Shown one piece after another: positions 11,465 through 22,539 of a stretch of 64,000 bases of DNA. The translations under genes and the position numbers were made by a program. Positions within the stretch are counted from its first letter, which is position 1, and each line of letters begins with the position of its first letter. Origin of the DNA: Macrolepiota albuminosa (taxonomy: Eukaryota > Basidiomycota > Agaricomycetes > Agaricales > Agaricaceae); the NCBI GenBank assembly GCA_027475525.1, contig JAMWFC010000117.1:5194183-5258182 (forward strand), in the 5' to 3' direction. Under the pieces are notes generated by a model. It did not search any database and was not told the DNA's origin. It was given only the letters and a program-made list of their open reading frames with translations.

Positions 11465-12240
11465 TGTCACAACCCCTCCCCTCTGGAACCTCCCCAGGAC
11501 ATTCCCGGAGCCCCATCTGAGAGCCTTTTTTGTCAACCCCACAACGCGCCCCGCCCCCACAGCTGCCGACGCCACCATCACACGCATCAAAGACCGCCAT
11601 CAGCCAGCCCCCCCGGGAACCCTGCATCATGAACCCTGGGACCAACCACCATCAATGATCAGATCATGCGGCTTGCTTCCGGCCATCACGCATCACGCAT
11701 CACAGCTCCCTCCGCATCAATTGATTGCGTGTCCCCACATGCTCGATCCAGGTATACAGTCCCTGCCCGCTACTCAATGACTCCTGGAACTCATCCCAGA
11801 CACCCTGGAACCCCGAGACCCGGCCCCATAGTACTTATAGCATAGTCCCCTGTTGTATTCTATAGCATAGTTCCCCGTTGTATTCGCTAGTCTTGATATT
11901 AACTTTGATTGTTGCGTGCCCCTTTGCTTGATTGGTACACACTGACTGGCACGCTTGAACAACCGCATGCTCTGAGTTTGGTACATACTTCGCGACTTTT
12001 AACTTACTAACTTGGTCTTGTCTTAGAACCTCCGGTTCACGACTCGACCCCCACTCAACCCCCAGCTACTCACAACCCAAAACCTCCGGACTAGTCCCCT
12101 CCCCCGGGATTACCCCTGCCCACATCTTGAACCCCGGAGTCCTAGCCCCGGAGTTGCAGACACCCGAGTATCTGTAGGTCAAGTCTGCATTGTAAGGGCG
12201 TTGCTTTCCTGGAAGGCCCCCGATTCAGCGGAACCTGACA
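11465..12240 (+). mobile_element. Solo gypsy-type LTR (family G1), TSD GATAT
   Basis: A 776-bp LTR runs from TGTCACAACCCC to GCGGAACCTGACA and has TG...CA ends. GATAT lies immediately outside both ends (11460-11464 and 12241-12245), which is a clean 5-bp target-site duplication. No internal retroelement sequence is present, so this is a solo LTR left by LTR-LTR recombination. Related LTRs lie at 5961-6530, 12698-13446 and 13801-14218. Confidence 0.9.
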
Positions 12241-12697
12241 GATATGGTATATATTGTTCCTACCTTGTCTTCTTTGCAGAAGTGGTCAGAATGCGAGAGC
12301 AGAACCAGAGGTCTGTGTGAGTGTTGACCAAACTCACTATGAGCTTTTCCTAATATGATATCTTCTTGAAGCCAGGCAGGCTTTGAGGAAAAAGAAGGAA
12401 AGTCATATGCATGGTTGTTGAGCGATAACTCTCATTTGTCCTTTGAATCTATGGTTGCATATGGCCTCTCACTCACAAAAATTTTATCAGAATTTTATTT
12501 GTATACTTCACTTCGTTTCACCAACCCTCCCTCCTCACCCTGTATATTACTTGTAGTAGTTAGCCGTTGCTTCTTGCCTCCAGTTGTCAATACATGTAGG
12601 TCACGCATTTGCATGACCAGTCTGGCACTATCTATATGAACCTTAACTGCAGAGGATTATAGTTAAATTATAAGGTAAAAATTACAAATGAACTATG
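12241..12697. other. Spacer between LTRs, no gene
   Basis: AT-rich sequence that continues the target of the solo LTR at 11465-12240. No conserved coding segment or repeat was recognised. Confidence 0.4.
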
Positions 12698-13446
12698 TGT
12701 CATGACCCCTTCCACCTGGAACCACCCTGACCCAGGGGCCCTCCTCCAACCCCATGACACAACTCCCCACCATCACACCTGCTGACACTGCCATCACGCA
12801 GTACCCCTGACAGCCCCACATCACAGATCCCAGGGCTATCTGATGGCCCGACCACCATTCCACAATCAATGATCAGATCATGCCATTCAACCTGGCCATC
12901 ACACAGCATGCACCACTGCCCACCTCTGCACCAATTGATTGCATGCCCCGCACGCATGATCCCCAGTATACAGTCCTCTTCTGTTACTCAATGCTCCCCT
13001 GGAACTTGTCTCAGACACCCTGGAACTCTGTAGTACTTATAGAGTAGCCCCCCCCCTTGTATTTGCTAGTCTTGATATTACATTGATTACTTGTGTGCCC
13101 TTTGTTTGACTGGTATGCACTGACTGGCATGCTTGGCTAGTATGCTTTGACTGGCATGCTCAATTTGTTTGCATGCTCTTAAGATTGGTACACACTTTGC
13201 GACTTAAGCTTTATTAATCCGGTCTTGCCCTAGAACCTCTGGTTCTCTACTTGACCCTAAAGTGCCTTAATTTTTTCAACCTCACCTGATCCCTGGACTA
13301 AGTCCTTTACCCCAGAAATCCCCTTGTTTGCATCTTGAACCCCAGAGCACAGTCTGGAGTTCCAGACCTCCAAGTGCATGTAGATCAAGTCTGCCTTGTA
13401 AGGGCATTGCTTTCCCAGAAAGCCCCCAACTCAGCAGAACCTGACA
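12698..13446 (+). repeat. Gypsy-type LTR (family G1), diverged copy
   Basis: It starts TGTCATGACCCCTTCC and ends CAGCAGAACCTGACA, and is collinear with the complete LTR at 11465-12240 over its whole length, with substitutions and small indels. The flanking pentamers (CTATG left, TAATA right) do not match. It may therefore be the 5' LTR of a longer, broken element continuing rightwards rather than a simple insertion. Confidence 0.75.
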
Positions 13447-13800
13447 TAATATCAAGACTCCCTCCTTACACCATTCTTGATGGCTATGTACACTCACACC
13501 TATTACTCCATGGGCTACCAGACCGACCTTTATGGACGTCCAGTCCCCAACCATTACTCCATGCAGACCCCCCGCCCTGTCTACCCCCCTCTCCTGTATG
13601 AACCCCAACACCTCCACCGCCACTGAGCCCCTGATCTATCCCTCTATGACCTGGGGCCCTCAGCCAGGCTGGGCCCCCCCACCCAACCTAGCCATGGCCT
13701 GACCCATGGAGGCCCCCTCGTACCAGAGCATCTCCAGAGGTCTACCGGAGACCCCACCCATCCTCAGTGGACCTTGCCCAATTTCTCCCAGCAAGGGTCC
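13447..13800 (+). other. Proline-rich internal retroelement sequence
   Basis: C-rich sequence follows the LTR at 12698-13446 and contains proline-rich frames with no long uninterrupted reading. This would fit a gypsy gag leader, but no diagnostic motif is present. It ends where an inverted LTR begins at 13801. Confidence 0.35.
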
Positions 13801-14218
13801 TGTCAGGTTCTGCTGACTACGGGAGCCTCCGGAAGCAAGCAGTCCTTACTAGGCAGACTCGAAGTCTATGGAGCACCTCCGGGTAATGGCAGGCGAGTTC
13901 TGGAGTTTTGAGTGAGGTGCAGGGGTGCTATGGAGCACCAGAGTTTGTGGGGAGGGGTGGAGCAGGATCCCAGGCTAAGTCCGGAACACAGGGACAGGAG
14001 GATAAAGGAAATAATTGGGAAAAGAGACTAAGACCGGGAGACTGAGACTGGAACCAGGAGACTTGAGAGGATAAGAAGATAGATTGAGTGGATGTACAAA
14101 GTAGACAGGAGAGTATAGAAACGTGTGTTATAGCAATATCAAGACTACCCTTTATAGTTTACTGGCTACCAGTTATATACATCTACGGTGGCTAAGGTCC
14201 AGAGCGTTTGGAGTAAGC
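13801..14218 (-). repeat. Inverted LTR fragment (family G1), interrupted
   Basis: It begins TGTCAGGTTCTGCTGAC, like the inverted LTR at 5961, then diverges. At 14218 it is cut by the solo LTR 14219-14717; the host sequence resumes at 14718 after the TAAGC duplication. The far end is not identifiable. Confidence 0.5.
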
Positions 14219-14717
14219 TGTAAGGGTGACCTCTAGAGACTGTGGCTCAGTCACACAGCTGGCAGAGGGAGATCCAAAGTGTATTAGAATATATACTGAC
14301 AATATCAAGGTAGCTACTCACCTGGCAGAGGGAGATCCAAAGAGAACAAGTCTAGGGATTCCCTATGCCAGGTTGGACGCTTCTGGGGCCTCTGAAGCAT
14401 GGGAAACAACTGTACAGTACAACAAAACCTTAAAAACTCGAAAATTGCCTACACAAATACTTGTACAAATAAGGGGCAAACTCTGGCAAACTCTGGCTTA
14501 TATAAGCAGTCTGGAAGCGGTGCTGAGTGGGCCCACACTTGTCTGAATGGTGGCTAAAGAACCAGAGCATCTCAAGGGCTGAGAGTGGTACTGACAGATA
14601 GTGTTGAAAGAATAGAAACAGTAAAATGAAATAATGTCAGAAGAAATAAGAGAATGAATGGAAGGATAGTGAAGAGATAAGGAGTGAGAAAAGGAAGAAA
14701 TGAGGAGTCCCCTGACA
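14219..14717 (-). mobile_element. Solo LTR, family G2, TSD TAAGC
   Basis: A 499-bp LTR in reverse orientation runs from TGTAAGGGTGACCTC to GGAGTCCCCTGACA. TAAGC flanks it at 14214-14218 and 14718-14722. Four related copies lie at 29592-30073, 31512-32032, 34332-34830 and 37087-37533. Each contains two short repeats of GGATCTCCCTCTGCCAG near the 3' end and a TATATAAG box. Confidence 0.92.
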
Positions 14718-15600
14718 TAAGCTCTGGGTGGGGATCCATGCGGTCAGTCCTGTGCACTGTATTGCCTGGGTGTGGGTCCTGTGCGGTGTATTGTCCAGGT
14801 GTGGGTGTGGCGCTGAGAGATTGGTCAGGGCCCGTGGGTTGGTGTAGGGTTGAAGGCCGGCATGATTGGCAAGGCCTGGGGTCTGGTCGGAGGCCATGGG
14901 TTGGTGTAAGATTGAAGGCCAGGGCAGGTTGGCAGGGCCTGGGGCTTATGGTGGGTGCTGGGGTGACTCACTTGATTGGGCAGTGAGGGCGGGATGTTGG
15001 GCTCCGTGGTGTGCTGGGGTAATGGTCATAACAGGTCCCTTTGCCCCCACCCCCTGCCCCCAACCCTGCGGGCCCCCCAACTACAACTACCCCCCTTGAC
15101 ACTACCCAGCCGTTGCCCCCCCGCATGGACCCCTCCATCGCCAGTGGGACAACAATGCCTCAAAGAGTATGAACATCAATGGGATAAGGTGCTCCACTCA
15201 CTCAGGATCTTGCCAGAGGACTTTGCACAGCAAACAAGGGTGCTATTCACAGAATTTGGACACGACAACTTTGAAGGCACTCCAGAGGACTGGGCCCACT
15301 GCTTGGTCAAATTTGGGGATCGACTCACATGAGGAGAACTCCCAGAACAGGCTATGGTAAAGTACAGGTGCAATACAATCCTCTGCAAAGAGCTGCAGCA
15401 ACTGCTCGATAAAGTCCATGCATCCCCCTCCCCCTGACCTCTCAACAACCCTGTGGACCCCGGTCACTTGATTTACATCTGACAGGAACCTCTGGAACCA
15501 GCCCTGGCAGCCTCCATGGCCCCAACTCCAGAGCAACAACAATGGGAAGAGCGGCAGAACACCTCAGCCATACTGCAGTCCCTCAACCCAACGGGCAGGC
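14718..15600 (+). pseudogene. Gypsy-like Gag fragment
   Basis: After GC-rich sequence with proline-rich frames, 15170-15450 reads LRILPEDFAQQTRVLF, then GTPEDWAHCLVKFGDRLT and, past a stop, LPEQAMVKYRCNTIL. This has the look of a Ty3/gypsy capsid region. The reading is broken by stop codons and no protease, RT or integrase follows. It is followed by an unrelated LINE tail at 15660. The assignment is tentative. Confidence 0.4.
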
Positions 15601-15659
15601 TATTCAACCAGCCTGCTGCTTGCAGAGTAGATTTGTTGACTTGCCATAGGGCTAACTAT

Positions 15660-15727
15660 ACAAGTTGTACATACAAGAAAGTAGTTGATAATAAAGAAAG
15701 AGAAACTGCATAATTATTCTTCAGCAT
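15660..15727 (+). repeat. LINE 3' tail, split by a Copia insertion
   Basis: 68 bp beginning ACAAGTTGTACATACAAG is nearly identical to 39029-39096 at the end of the LINE RNase H remnant. Copia-1 inserted after AGCAT. The continuation CAGGTTTG on the far side (from 20829) matches CAAGTTTG after 39096, which shows the original target. Confidence 0.85.
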
Positions 15728-16009
15728 TGTTAGATGCTAGCGTACACTGTAAGCATCTCAAATCCTGACCATCAATGAAGGGTCAATATATTCTTCATTT
15801 ATCTCTGTGTTCTTTATTTATCTCTTTATCTCACCCTTAATACAGAATCCAGACTATATATATTCACTAGCAACACATACTACCCTCAGTCAAGTACCAC
15901 AATGACTGAGAGTAAGTAAATACACCATATGGACAGAGATACTGTACTTACTCAATATCTCTACCTAGTTCACAATATTTACCCATGTTCTAGGTGTTAA
16001 CTCTCAACA
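15728..16009 (+). repeat. 5' LTR of Copia-1
   Basis: Starts TGTTAGATGC and ends AACTCTCAACA. It contains an imperfect CCTCAGTCA...TGACTGAG inverted repeat near 15893-15915 and a TATATATA box at about 15854. The 3' LTR matches it apart from scattered changes and one insertion. Confidence 0.9.
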
Positions 16010-19000
16010 GGTTATGGGAGAGTGCTGCTTTGCATCTTGAGATTGACATCTGGAAATTTTCTTTGTGGGCTCAGTGTCCAATTTTGGTGGGCCATTGCCC
16101 TGATATTATCTTACTGTCTGATTGCCGTGACCCTACGCGTATTACCTGTTTAGAGCATATTGCTTTGCTGTTATTGTCTTCACTAATCTGATTGGGTTTT
16201 ATGGCACCACTATCTGCTACACTCTCCAATGCTACTGCAGCTGAATTGCGTAAGGCCAATAGTGCTGCGCCTGTTGTTACACAGATCAAGGTCTTGCTCT
16301 GTTATGCTGGAGAACTCCTTGCAAAGGATAATGGGAAGTGGACACCATGGTCAAAGTATATAAAGCTGGAACTTACCATGTGTGGCCTGTATGAATACAT
16401 TTTTGACCCTCCTGACATTCCTGATCATTTGTATGAGCCACGCGCGCACAAGAACTGGCAATCCAATAATTGCCTTGCAAGATCTTTTCTGATGTTGTGG
16501 TTATCTGAGTTGGAGCGCAACCTTACTGATGATACGATCGATGCAAAGTCTCTATGGAGTATTTACAGACAAGGCATGGAGGTGCTGGCCCTGTCCAGCA
16601 AGTGAGGTTGCTGCAGGAGGCTTTGACCACAAAGTGTTCTCTGACGGAGCCCTTTACAAAAACCATCAATAGGATCTTTGAAAAGATCAACCATGCATTT
16701 GATGTGGGCAATGTCACAAAGGAACTATTGCAATCTATTGCCACCTTGTCATCCCTCTCCGACAACCCTCTGTATGCCAGTGTCCGGTTGATTATCTCTT
16801 GTAACTTAGCAGCAGCAACAGCAACTAAACTATATGGGCTGGACGAGATCTGTTGGTTCCTGGAGAATGAGCAGACATTATATGCTGCTGACAGGGGGGT
16901 GTCGGACATGCTACCAATGGCTTTGGCTATGCGGACATCAAATTGTTGTGAGGACTTGGTTTGTGATAGCTGCAAAGCACGGGGCCACCCTGTGTACACA
17001 GGTCATACAAAGCCTTGATGTGTCCTGGATGGAGGTGGTATGGCAAGTAAGACTCTTGATGAATTGTTGTGAGGACTTGGTTTGTGATAGCTGCAAAGCA
17101 TGGGGCCACCCTGTGTACACAGGTCATACAAAGCCTTGATGTGTCCTGGATGGAGGTGGTATGGCAAGTAAGACTCTTGATGAATTGTTGTGAGGACTTG
17201 GTTTGTGATAGCTGCAAAGCATGGGGCCACCCTGTGTACACAGGTCATACAAAGCCTTGGTGTGTCCTGGATGGAGGTGGTATGGCAAGTAAGACCCTTG
17301 ATGAAGCAAGAACTGCACGTATAGCCCACTACAAGGCTAAAAGGGACCAATGTGACAAAAAGAAAGGCACAATCAAGCTTACAATTACTCCTGTGGGCAG
17401 TTCAGCTTTTATGGTGGAGAGCGACTTGGATATATTAGCTGCCTATATTGCTGACCAGGTGGGTAAGGCTAAAACCATGATGTCAAAAGGCAAGTTTGCT
17501 AGGCTGGCTTCCAATGAGATACTGGAGTCCCTTGCAATAGCAAAAGGTCTCGAAATCAATACATGGATTGCGCTGGAGGAGGAGCAAGTTAGTATTGATT
17601 GGAAAGAATATACAGAGACCACACTATCCAGTACCACCACTACATTTGACTCATGCCCATTCTACCTGGACTCCGGTGCCACTGTCCACATCTCCCCAAA
17701 CATATCCAATTTTATATCTCTGAAGCCCATAACCCACAAACATATTTGAGGAGTAGGCAAATCGACAACCTCTGCAACTGCTGCTTGCTGGTCAAATGCA
17801 GATACACTTAGCAAATGGCTCTTACCTAGTACTTGACAATGCACTGTATGTTCCAAAAGCTACTGTCAGATTACTCTTGGTCAGCTCCATGGCAAAGAGA
17901 ACAAACATTTTTACGATGTTTAACGATGCAGAGACAACCCTGTTTAAAAAGGATACAAATTAATTGATTGCAAATGGAACCCTACTTTCCACAAAGAACC
18001 TTTATGCATTAAACCTCCATGATGAATTAGTATTTTTGGTTCACCCATCACCCAACATCATTACATGGCATTGCCAATTGGGCCATGCAAATTACCAAAC
18101 AATCATTGAAATAGCAAAGTCTGGCATGATCGAAGGTATGCCATCCAACTTTCCCTCCAAACCACCAAAATGTGACAAATGTATTCGTGGCAAACAGGCA
18201 AGGATCAGGTCTGGGAGGAGGAAATTGGACATAGAGCTACTCAAAAATTGGGGATTGTCTGTGTGGACTTAACTGGGAAGCAGGACATTACATCACAAAC
18301 AGGGAATAATTACATCATAAACATTGTTGACAACTATACAAATAAACCGTGGTCTATACTGCTCAAATTGAAGAGTGACGTGTTCAATGAGCTAAAGATG
18401 TGGATATTAGCATGACCAAGTTGAAACAGGGTTAAAAGTTTGATTCTGGACGATGACAATGTGCCTATCCAAACCACTGATGAAGCAATCAAACCAGCTC
18501 CTATTATCCCAAATCCACCATAAAATGCAGTACCACATGTGCAACCCAAAGAACCAGCAGATAAACCCACCCATAACATGCCACAAAGATCAATGCATGT
18601 ATCAATCCCAACTGAGAAAAGCAGGCCTGATGGAGCACCTGAAACAGCTGTCCAACGAGCAGTAAGGAAATCTAAAGAATCAGCAAATTGAGTTCATAAG
18701 GCAAGAGCAGAATGTCAACTTGCCATCAACGAGCTCCATTGTAAACAGCCAGCTGATCCACTGAATATTGGTGGTGAAAACCTAGACCTCAATCAAGTGC
18801 TGGCTATGCTGAATAGCATTGATGCAGGTGACCTTGATCCTGAAGTACCAAAAACATGGAATCATTCACAGAAATCAGCAGATGCAAAAAGATGGAAGAT
18901 GTCATACAAAGATGAGCTCAAGTCTCTAAAGAATATGGGAGTTTACCGACTGATACCAAGAGAGGAGGTTTTCACAGGACACAGGATACATTGAGGATGG

Positions 19001-20385
19001 CCTGTGTTTGCTCTGAAGCATGATGAAAAAGAAAATGTTGTAAGGTTTAAGGTCAGGCATGTTCTACAAGGTTTTAATCAGGTGTATGGAAAAGAATACA
19101 CCAAGACAACTTCACCGACAGCACATGCCAAATCATGGCATATTTTACTCCACATCGCTGCTGTATTGGGATGGGATGCTATGCAAGTTGATATTAAAAC
19201 TGCATTCCTGTATGGCATCCTACCTGAGGAGGAGACTACGTATATGGAACAACCAAAAGATTTTGAGGAACCAGGCAAGGAAGATTACGTTTGTAAACTG
19301 GAAAAAGTACTATATGGAATGAAACAAGCTGGACAAATATGGAACCAAACCTTAAATGATAATATGGTGGTAAAGTGGGGCTTTACAAGACTGGCATGCA
19401 AGTCATGTGTCTATTACAGGAAATCAACTTATGGCACAGTCATTGCGGCAGTCCATGTAGACAATTTCTTGTTGATTGCCAGTTTTAAACAGGCAAATGA
19501 ACATTTCAAGTTGCAACTACGTGAAGCATGGACAATATCAGATCTAGGTACTTCACGACAAATTGTAGGAATTGCAATAGAATGGGATAGACCAAATTGG
19601 ACAGTTTATCTCTCACAGACACTGGTAATTGATCAATTGATCACACAGTTTGGACAACAGGACACCAACCTGTTATCCTTATCAATAGAACCCAGTTTGA
19701 AGCTGAGATGTGCTGACTATTCAATGATGACAGAGAAAAAACAGGATGATTTAGCAAAAATCCTGTACCAAAGGCTTGTAGGGGGCTTAATCTGGTTAGC
19801 TATTTCGTTCAGACCTGACTTTCAATATGTGGTCCAACAATTAAGCCAATATTTTGATTTCTACTCAGTGACACACTGGAATGCAGCTATTCATGTGGTT
19901 TGGTACCTAAAGGGAACAAGAAATCTCAGACTCAGCCTGGGAGGACTTTCTCCTATTGTACTCACTGGTTTCACGGATTTGGATTGGGCAAATTGCCTTG
20001 ATACAAGGCGAAGCGTCAGGGATATGCATGGTCACTAGGATCGGGTATCATTTTGTGGGCTTCAAGGAAGCAGAAGACAGTAGCTGCTTCCTTGTGTGAA
20101 GCTGAATACATGGCTGCCTTTGAGGCTGCACAAGAGTGCATGTGGTTACGAACCCTTTTGAAGACAATTGACCATAGTCTGGACAATGCAACAACGATAA
20201 TATGCGACAATAATGCAGCAATTAATCTATTGGAGGATCCGATGTTACATTCTCGTGTCAAACACGTCGACATCAAATACCACTTCTTACGTGAATGTGT
20301 TGCATTAAGAGAAATCATTATACACTACATCAATATGAAGGACAATGTAGCCGATTCATTCACTAAACCCCTCCCTCTACCTTGA
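16010..20385 (+). pseudogene. Copia-1 gag-pol polyprotein, broken
   Basis: Recognisable parts in order: Gag (16190-17000), a cysteine-rich CDSCKARGHPVY region, protease FYLDSGATVHIS (about 17660), GAG-pre-integrase WHCQLGHANYQTII (about 18066) with CDKCIRGKQ, the start of the integrase core (GNNYIINIVDNYTNKPW), RT (19004-19500, with KTAFLYGILPEEE and YGMKQAGQIWNQ), and RNase H (19970-20350, GFTDLDWANC then CEAEYMAAFEAAQE, ending VADSFTKPLP). The RT box that is usually YVDD reads VHVDNFLL. Inactivating lesions are many: a 121-bp triplication at 16941, stops at 17752 and 18413, loss of most of the integrase core after 18413, and a 1-nt deletion at about 20022 that shifts the RNase H frame. It encoded the replication machinery of an LTR retrotransposon. 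Confidence 0.88.
16941..17303 (+). repeat. 121-bp unit in three tandem copies over the Gag cysteine region
   Basis: Units start at 16941, 17062 and 17183, each beginning AATTGTTGTGAGGACTTGG, with a few substitutions between copies. Each unit carries the CDSCKA(R/W)GHPVYTGHTKP reading. Copies 1 and 2 end it in TGA, where copy 3 has TGG. The period is not a multiple of three, so each copy shifts the frame. Because the copies differ, this looks like a real duplication, unlike the perfect 77-bp ones. Confidence 0.9.
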
Positions 20386-20479
20386 TTCTCACAACTCCAA
20401 TGTATTCTTGGACTGTCCTGACCATAATTTGACGCAAGGAGGAGCCTGATACTATTTTTGTGCTTATGGTGAGGAGGAG

Positions 20480-20823
20480 TGTTAGACGCCAGTGTACACC
20501 GTAAGCATCTCAAACCCTGACCATCAATGAAGGGTCAATGTATTCTTCATTTATCTCTGTGTTCTTTATTTATCTCTTTATCTCACCCTTAATACAGAAT
20601 CCAGACTATATATATTCACTAGCGACATGTACTACCCTCAGTCAAGTACCATGACGACTAAGGGTAAGTAAATACACTATACAGACAGAGATACTGTACT
20701 TACTCAATATCTCTACCTAGTTCACAATATTTACCCATGTTCTAGGTAGGTTGAATACAGTCAAGTACCACAATGACTGAGGTTCACAATATTTACCCGT
20801 GTTCTAGGTGTTAACTCTCAACA
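20480..20823 (+). repeat. 3' LTR of Copia-1
   Basis: Starts TGTTAGACGCC, ends AACTCTCAACA. About 62 bp longer than the 5' LTR because the segment TTCACAATATTTACCC...TTCTAGGT is present twice (20721 and 20783). Confidence 0.9.
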
Positions 20824-20840
20824 AGCATCAGGTTTGAGCT

Positions 20841-20876
20841 CACCCTCAGTTCAATATGCATAATTGACTGAGGGTG
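20841..20876. repeat. Imperfect hairpin CACCCTCAGT...ACTGAGGGTG
   Basis: A 10-bp perfect stem with a short loop lies just outside Copia-1. A close relative lies inside the Copia-2 3' LTR (35963-35995), and partial versions lie in both Copia-1 LTRs. Confidence 0.75.
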
Positions 20877-21269
20877 TGGAATGGGAGAGTGTCTATTTAA
20901 GTAGATATGGGACAAAGGGAGCTTTGTCCCTAACGTGACAATGGCCAGGTAGTGGCCAGACAGTGTGTGTGATGGGGACAAAGAAAGCTTTGTCCCTAGT
21001 GCATAGTGGCTGAACAGTGTGTGATGCTGGAGAGTGTGATTTGATCGAGGTTGAAGATGTGTCGTTATTTGTGGGCGCGTGAGCGCTAACATAAACTGTC
21101 TTATGAAAGTGTTTCTAGAGTCCGTACTTGTATTATCATTCAATGTCCAGAGAAATTCTGTCAGCTAAAAATGCAAAGAGGTCTGGCGCCTATCTGTAGC
21201 TTAAGGTAAGCGCTTAATTGTGTAAAGATCATGACTCCCTGACCGTTCGGGGTTCTTAAGCTCCGTTCA

Positions 21270-21875
21270 TCAGACAGCAACGGATAAAGGAACCTGTAAG
21301 CCTGCAGCATTGTAGATCCGTCTTTCTTTCTCATTTATGTTGACAATCTAGAGATCGTTTATTACCCAATAGATACAAATTGGGTCCAATTAATACATAC
21401 TTCAATCTCTTTTTGCAGTGCGTGGATATCATTCAGGAATCTCATCACTGTAAAGCTATGGCCTGTAAAGAAAAGATGCAATTCCTTCCACGTTGATGAT
21501 GCCAGGATCGCCTTTCTTTTGAATGTAAGGATGCGTAATTCTAGACTGTATTCGTGGCCCACCAGACACTTCGGTGAAATGACAATTGACGACAGAATAG
21601 TAAACTCACGCGAAGAGCATTGTCCTTATTCGCTGTACTTCACATGCTTCGCAGGTGTATTCCATTTGATGAAAGATTTCTTGGACGTTGGAAAAGGACT
21701 CATCGACGCGTAGTATTGCCCTCTTGGGCTTTACAACGCTGATGACGTCACAGACAAGGTAGAAAAGAATCGCTAGGCAAATGACCGGGCCTAGCCATCG
21801 AGCAGGTATGACCGAAGTGACGGCGGGCCACAGTACTGAGGAGCTAATGAGTGCAAGAAAAAAAGACGGAGGCAT
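21270..21875 (-). CDS. Paralog A: small three-exon putative membrane protein, function unknown
   Basis: Three exons on the reverse strand: 21875-21610 (266 bp), 21545-21401 (145 bp) and 21347-21270 (78 bp), giving 162 aa. Both introns have good ends (GTGAGT...CAG and GTATGT...TAG, 53-64 bp). The ATG at 21875 (MPPSFFLALI) is chosen because the upstream frame lacks another ATG and the paralogs start at the same place. The N-terminal third holds a hydrophobic segment (WLGPVICLAILFYLVCDV, about residues 26-43) followed by KPKRA. The rest is helical and charged and could form coiled coils. It is nearly identical to paralog B (39687-40291) within a segmental duplication and more distantly related to C and D. 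I recognise no named domain. It may be anchored in a membrane; that is inference from hydropathy. Confidence 0.75.
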
Positions 21876-22040
21876 TTGGGTGCAGTGCTGTTTGAGTTGC
21901 CAGTCTTTATAAACATGGACAGAGTCCGGACTTATCACAGCAAGATAGTCATTGTTGTCCACTGTCCAAGAGAAAAGTATACCCACATTTGGCTAAGCAA
22001 TTCGTGGGAATTGATTGATGCCCCTAACCGCAGCGGGCTA

Positions 22041-22318
22041 AGGGGAAGCAGGAGAAAGTAACCATTTGATCTCCCTTGCATCATTTGATCCCTAAGTTAG
22101 TCAAGGGGAGGCAGGAGGTGGCAGCCATTTAATCTCCCTTGATCTCTAAGTTAGTAAAGGGGAAGCAGGAGATAGCAGCAATTTGATCTCCCTTGCATCA
22201 GTTGATCCGTAAATTAGTAAAGGGGTAGCAGGAGGTAGCAACCATTTAATCTCCCCTTGCATCAGTTGATCCCTAAGTTAGTCAAGGGGAAGCAGGAGGT
22301 AGCAGCGATGTAATCTCC
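22041..22318. repeat. Minisatellite of ~62 bp, about 4.5 copies
   Basis: Diverged units of the form AGGGGAAGCAGGAGGTAGCA... followed by ATTTAATCTCCCTTGCATCA and TGATCCCTAAGTTAGT repeat about every 53-66 bp. It lies about 170 bp upstream of paralog A, so it is in its promoter region, and is conserved upstream of paralog B at 40455-40737. 22319-22533 holds only duplicated intergenic sequence. Confidence 0.8.
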
Positions 22319-22539
22319 AGCGCTTGCTGGAGAATTGGAGATGATCCATAACTGCGAAGCTATGTGGACAACCCTCAAGCTCGAGTCAGTACTGGAAAAC
22401 TCCGGGATATTTAGAATTGATGGTTAGCGTCCTCCCGAAGTAGAACATTATTGTGGAGTACTTCGACTAGATTCGCACGCACTCGGCGGCATTAATCAAT
22501 CCAATCTGGCTATCAAAGTACAGAACCACATAGAACATT

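Larger units (their letters stand above)
15728..20823 (+). mobile_element. Copia-1: full-length, inactive Ty1/Copia element, TSD AGCAT
   Basis: A complete element with TG...CA LTRs (282 bp at 15728-16009; 344 bp at 20480-20823), flanked by AGCAT at 15723-15727 and 20824-20828. The primer-binding site GGTTATGGGA begins directly after the 5' LTR at 16010. The polypurine tract GGTGAGGAGGAG directly precedes the 3' LTR. The LTRs differ by several substitutions, and the 3' LTR carries an extra ~62-bp partial duplication (20721-20820), so the insertion is old. The order of domains inside is gag, protease, integrase, RT, RNase H. Confidence 0.93.

Noticed and set aside
14684..15099. Overlapping Gly/Trp-rich and Pro-rich readings on both strands.
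   Set aside because: They arise from GC-skewed repetitive DNA and have no conserved features.
16941..17303. A CRISPR-like or minisatellite array.
   Set aside because: The 121-bp units abut without spacers and are coding duplications within a retrotransposon Gag.
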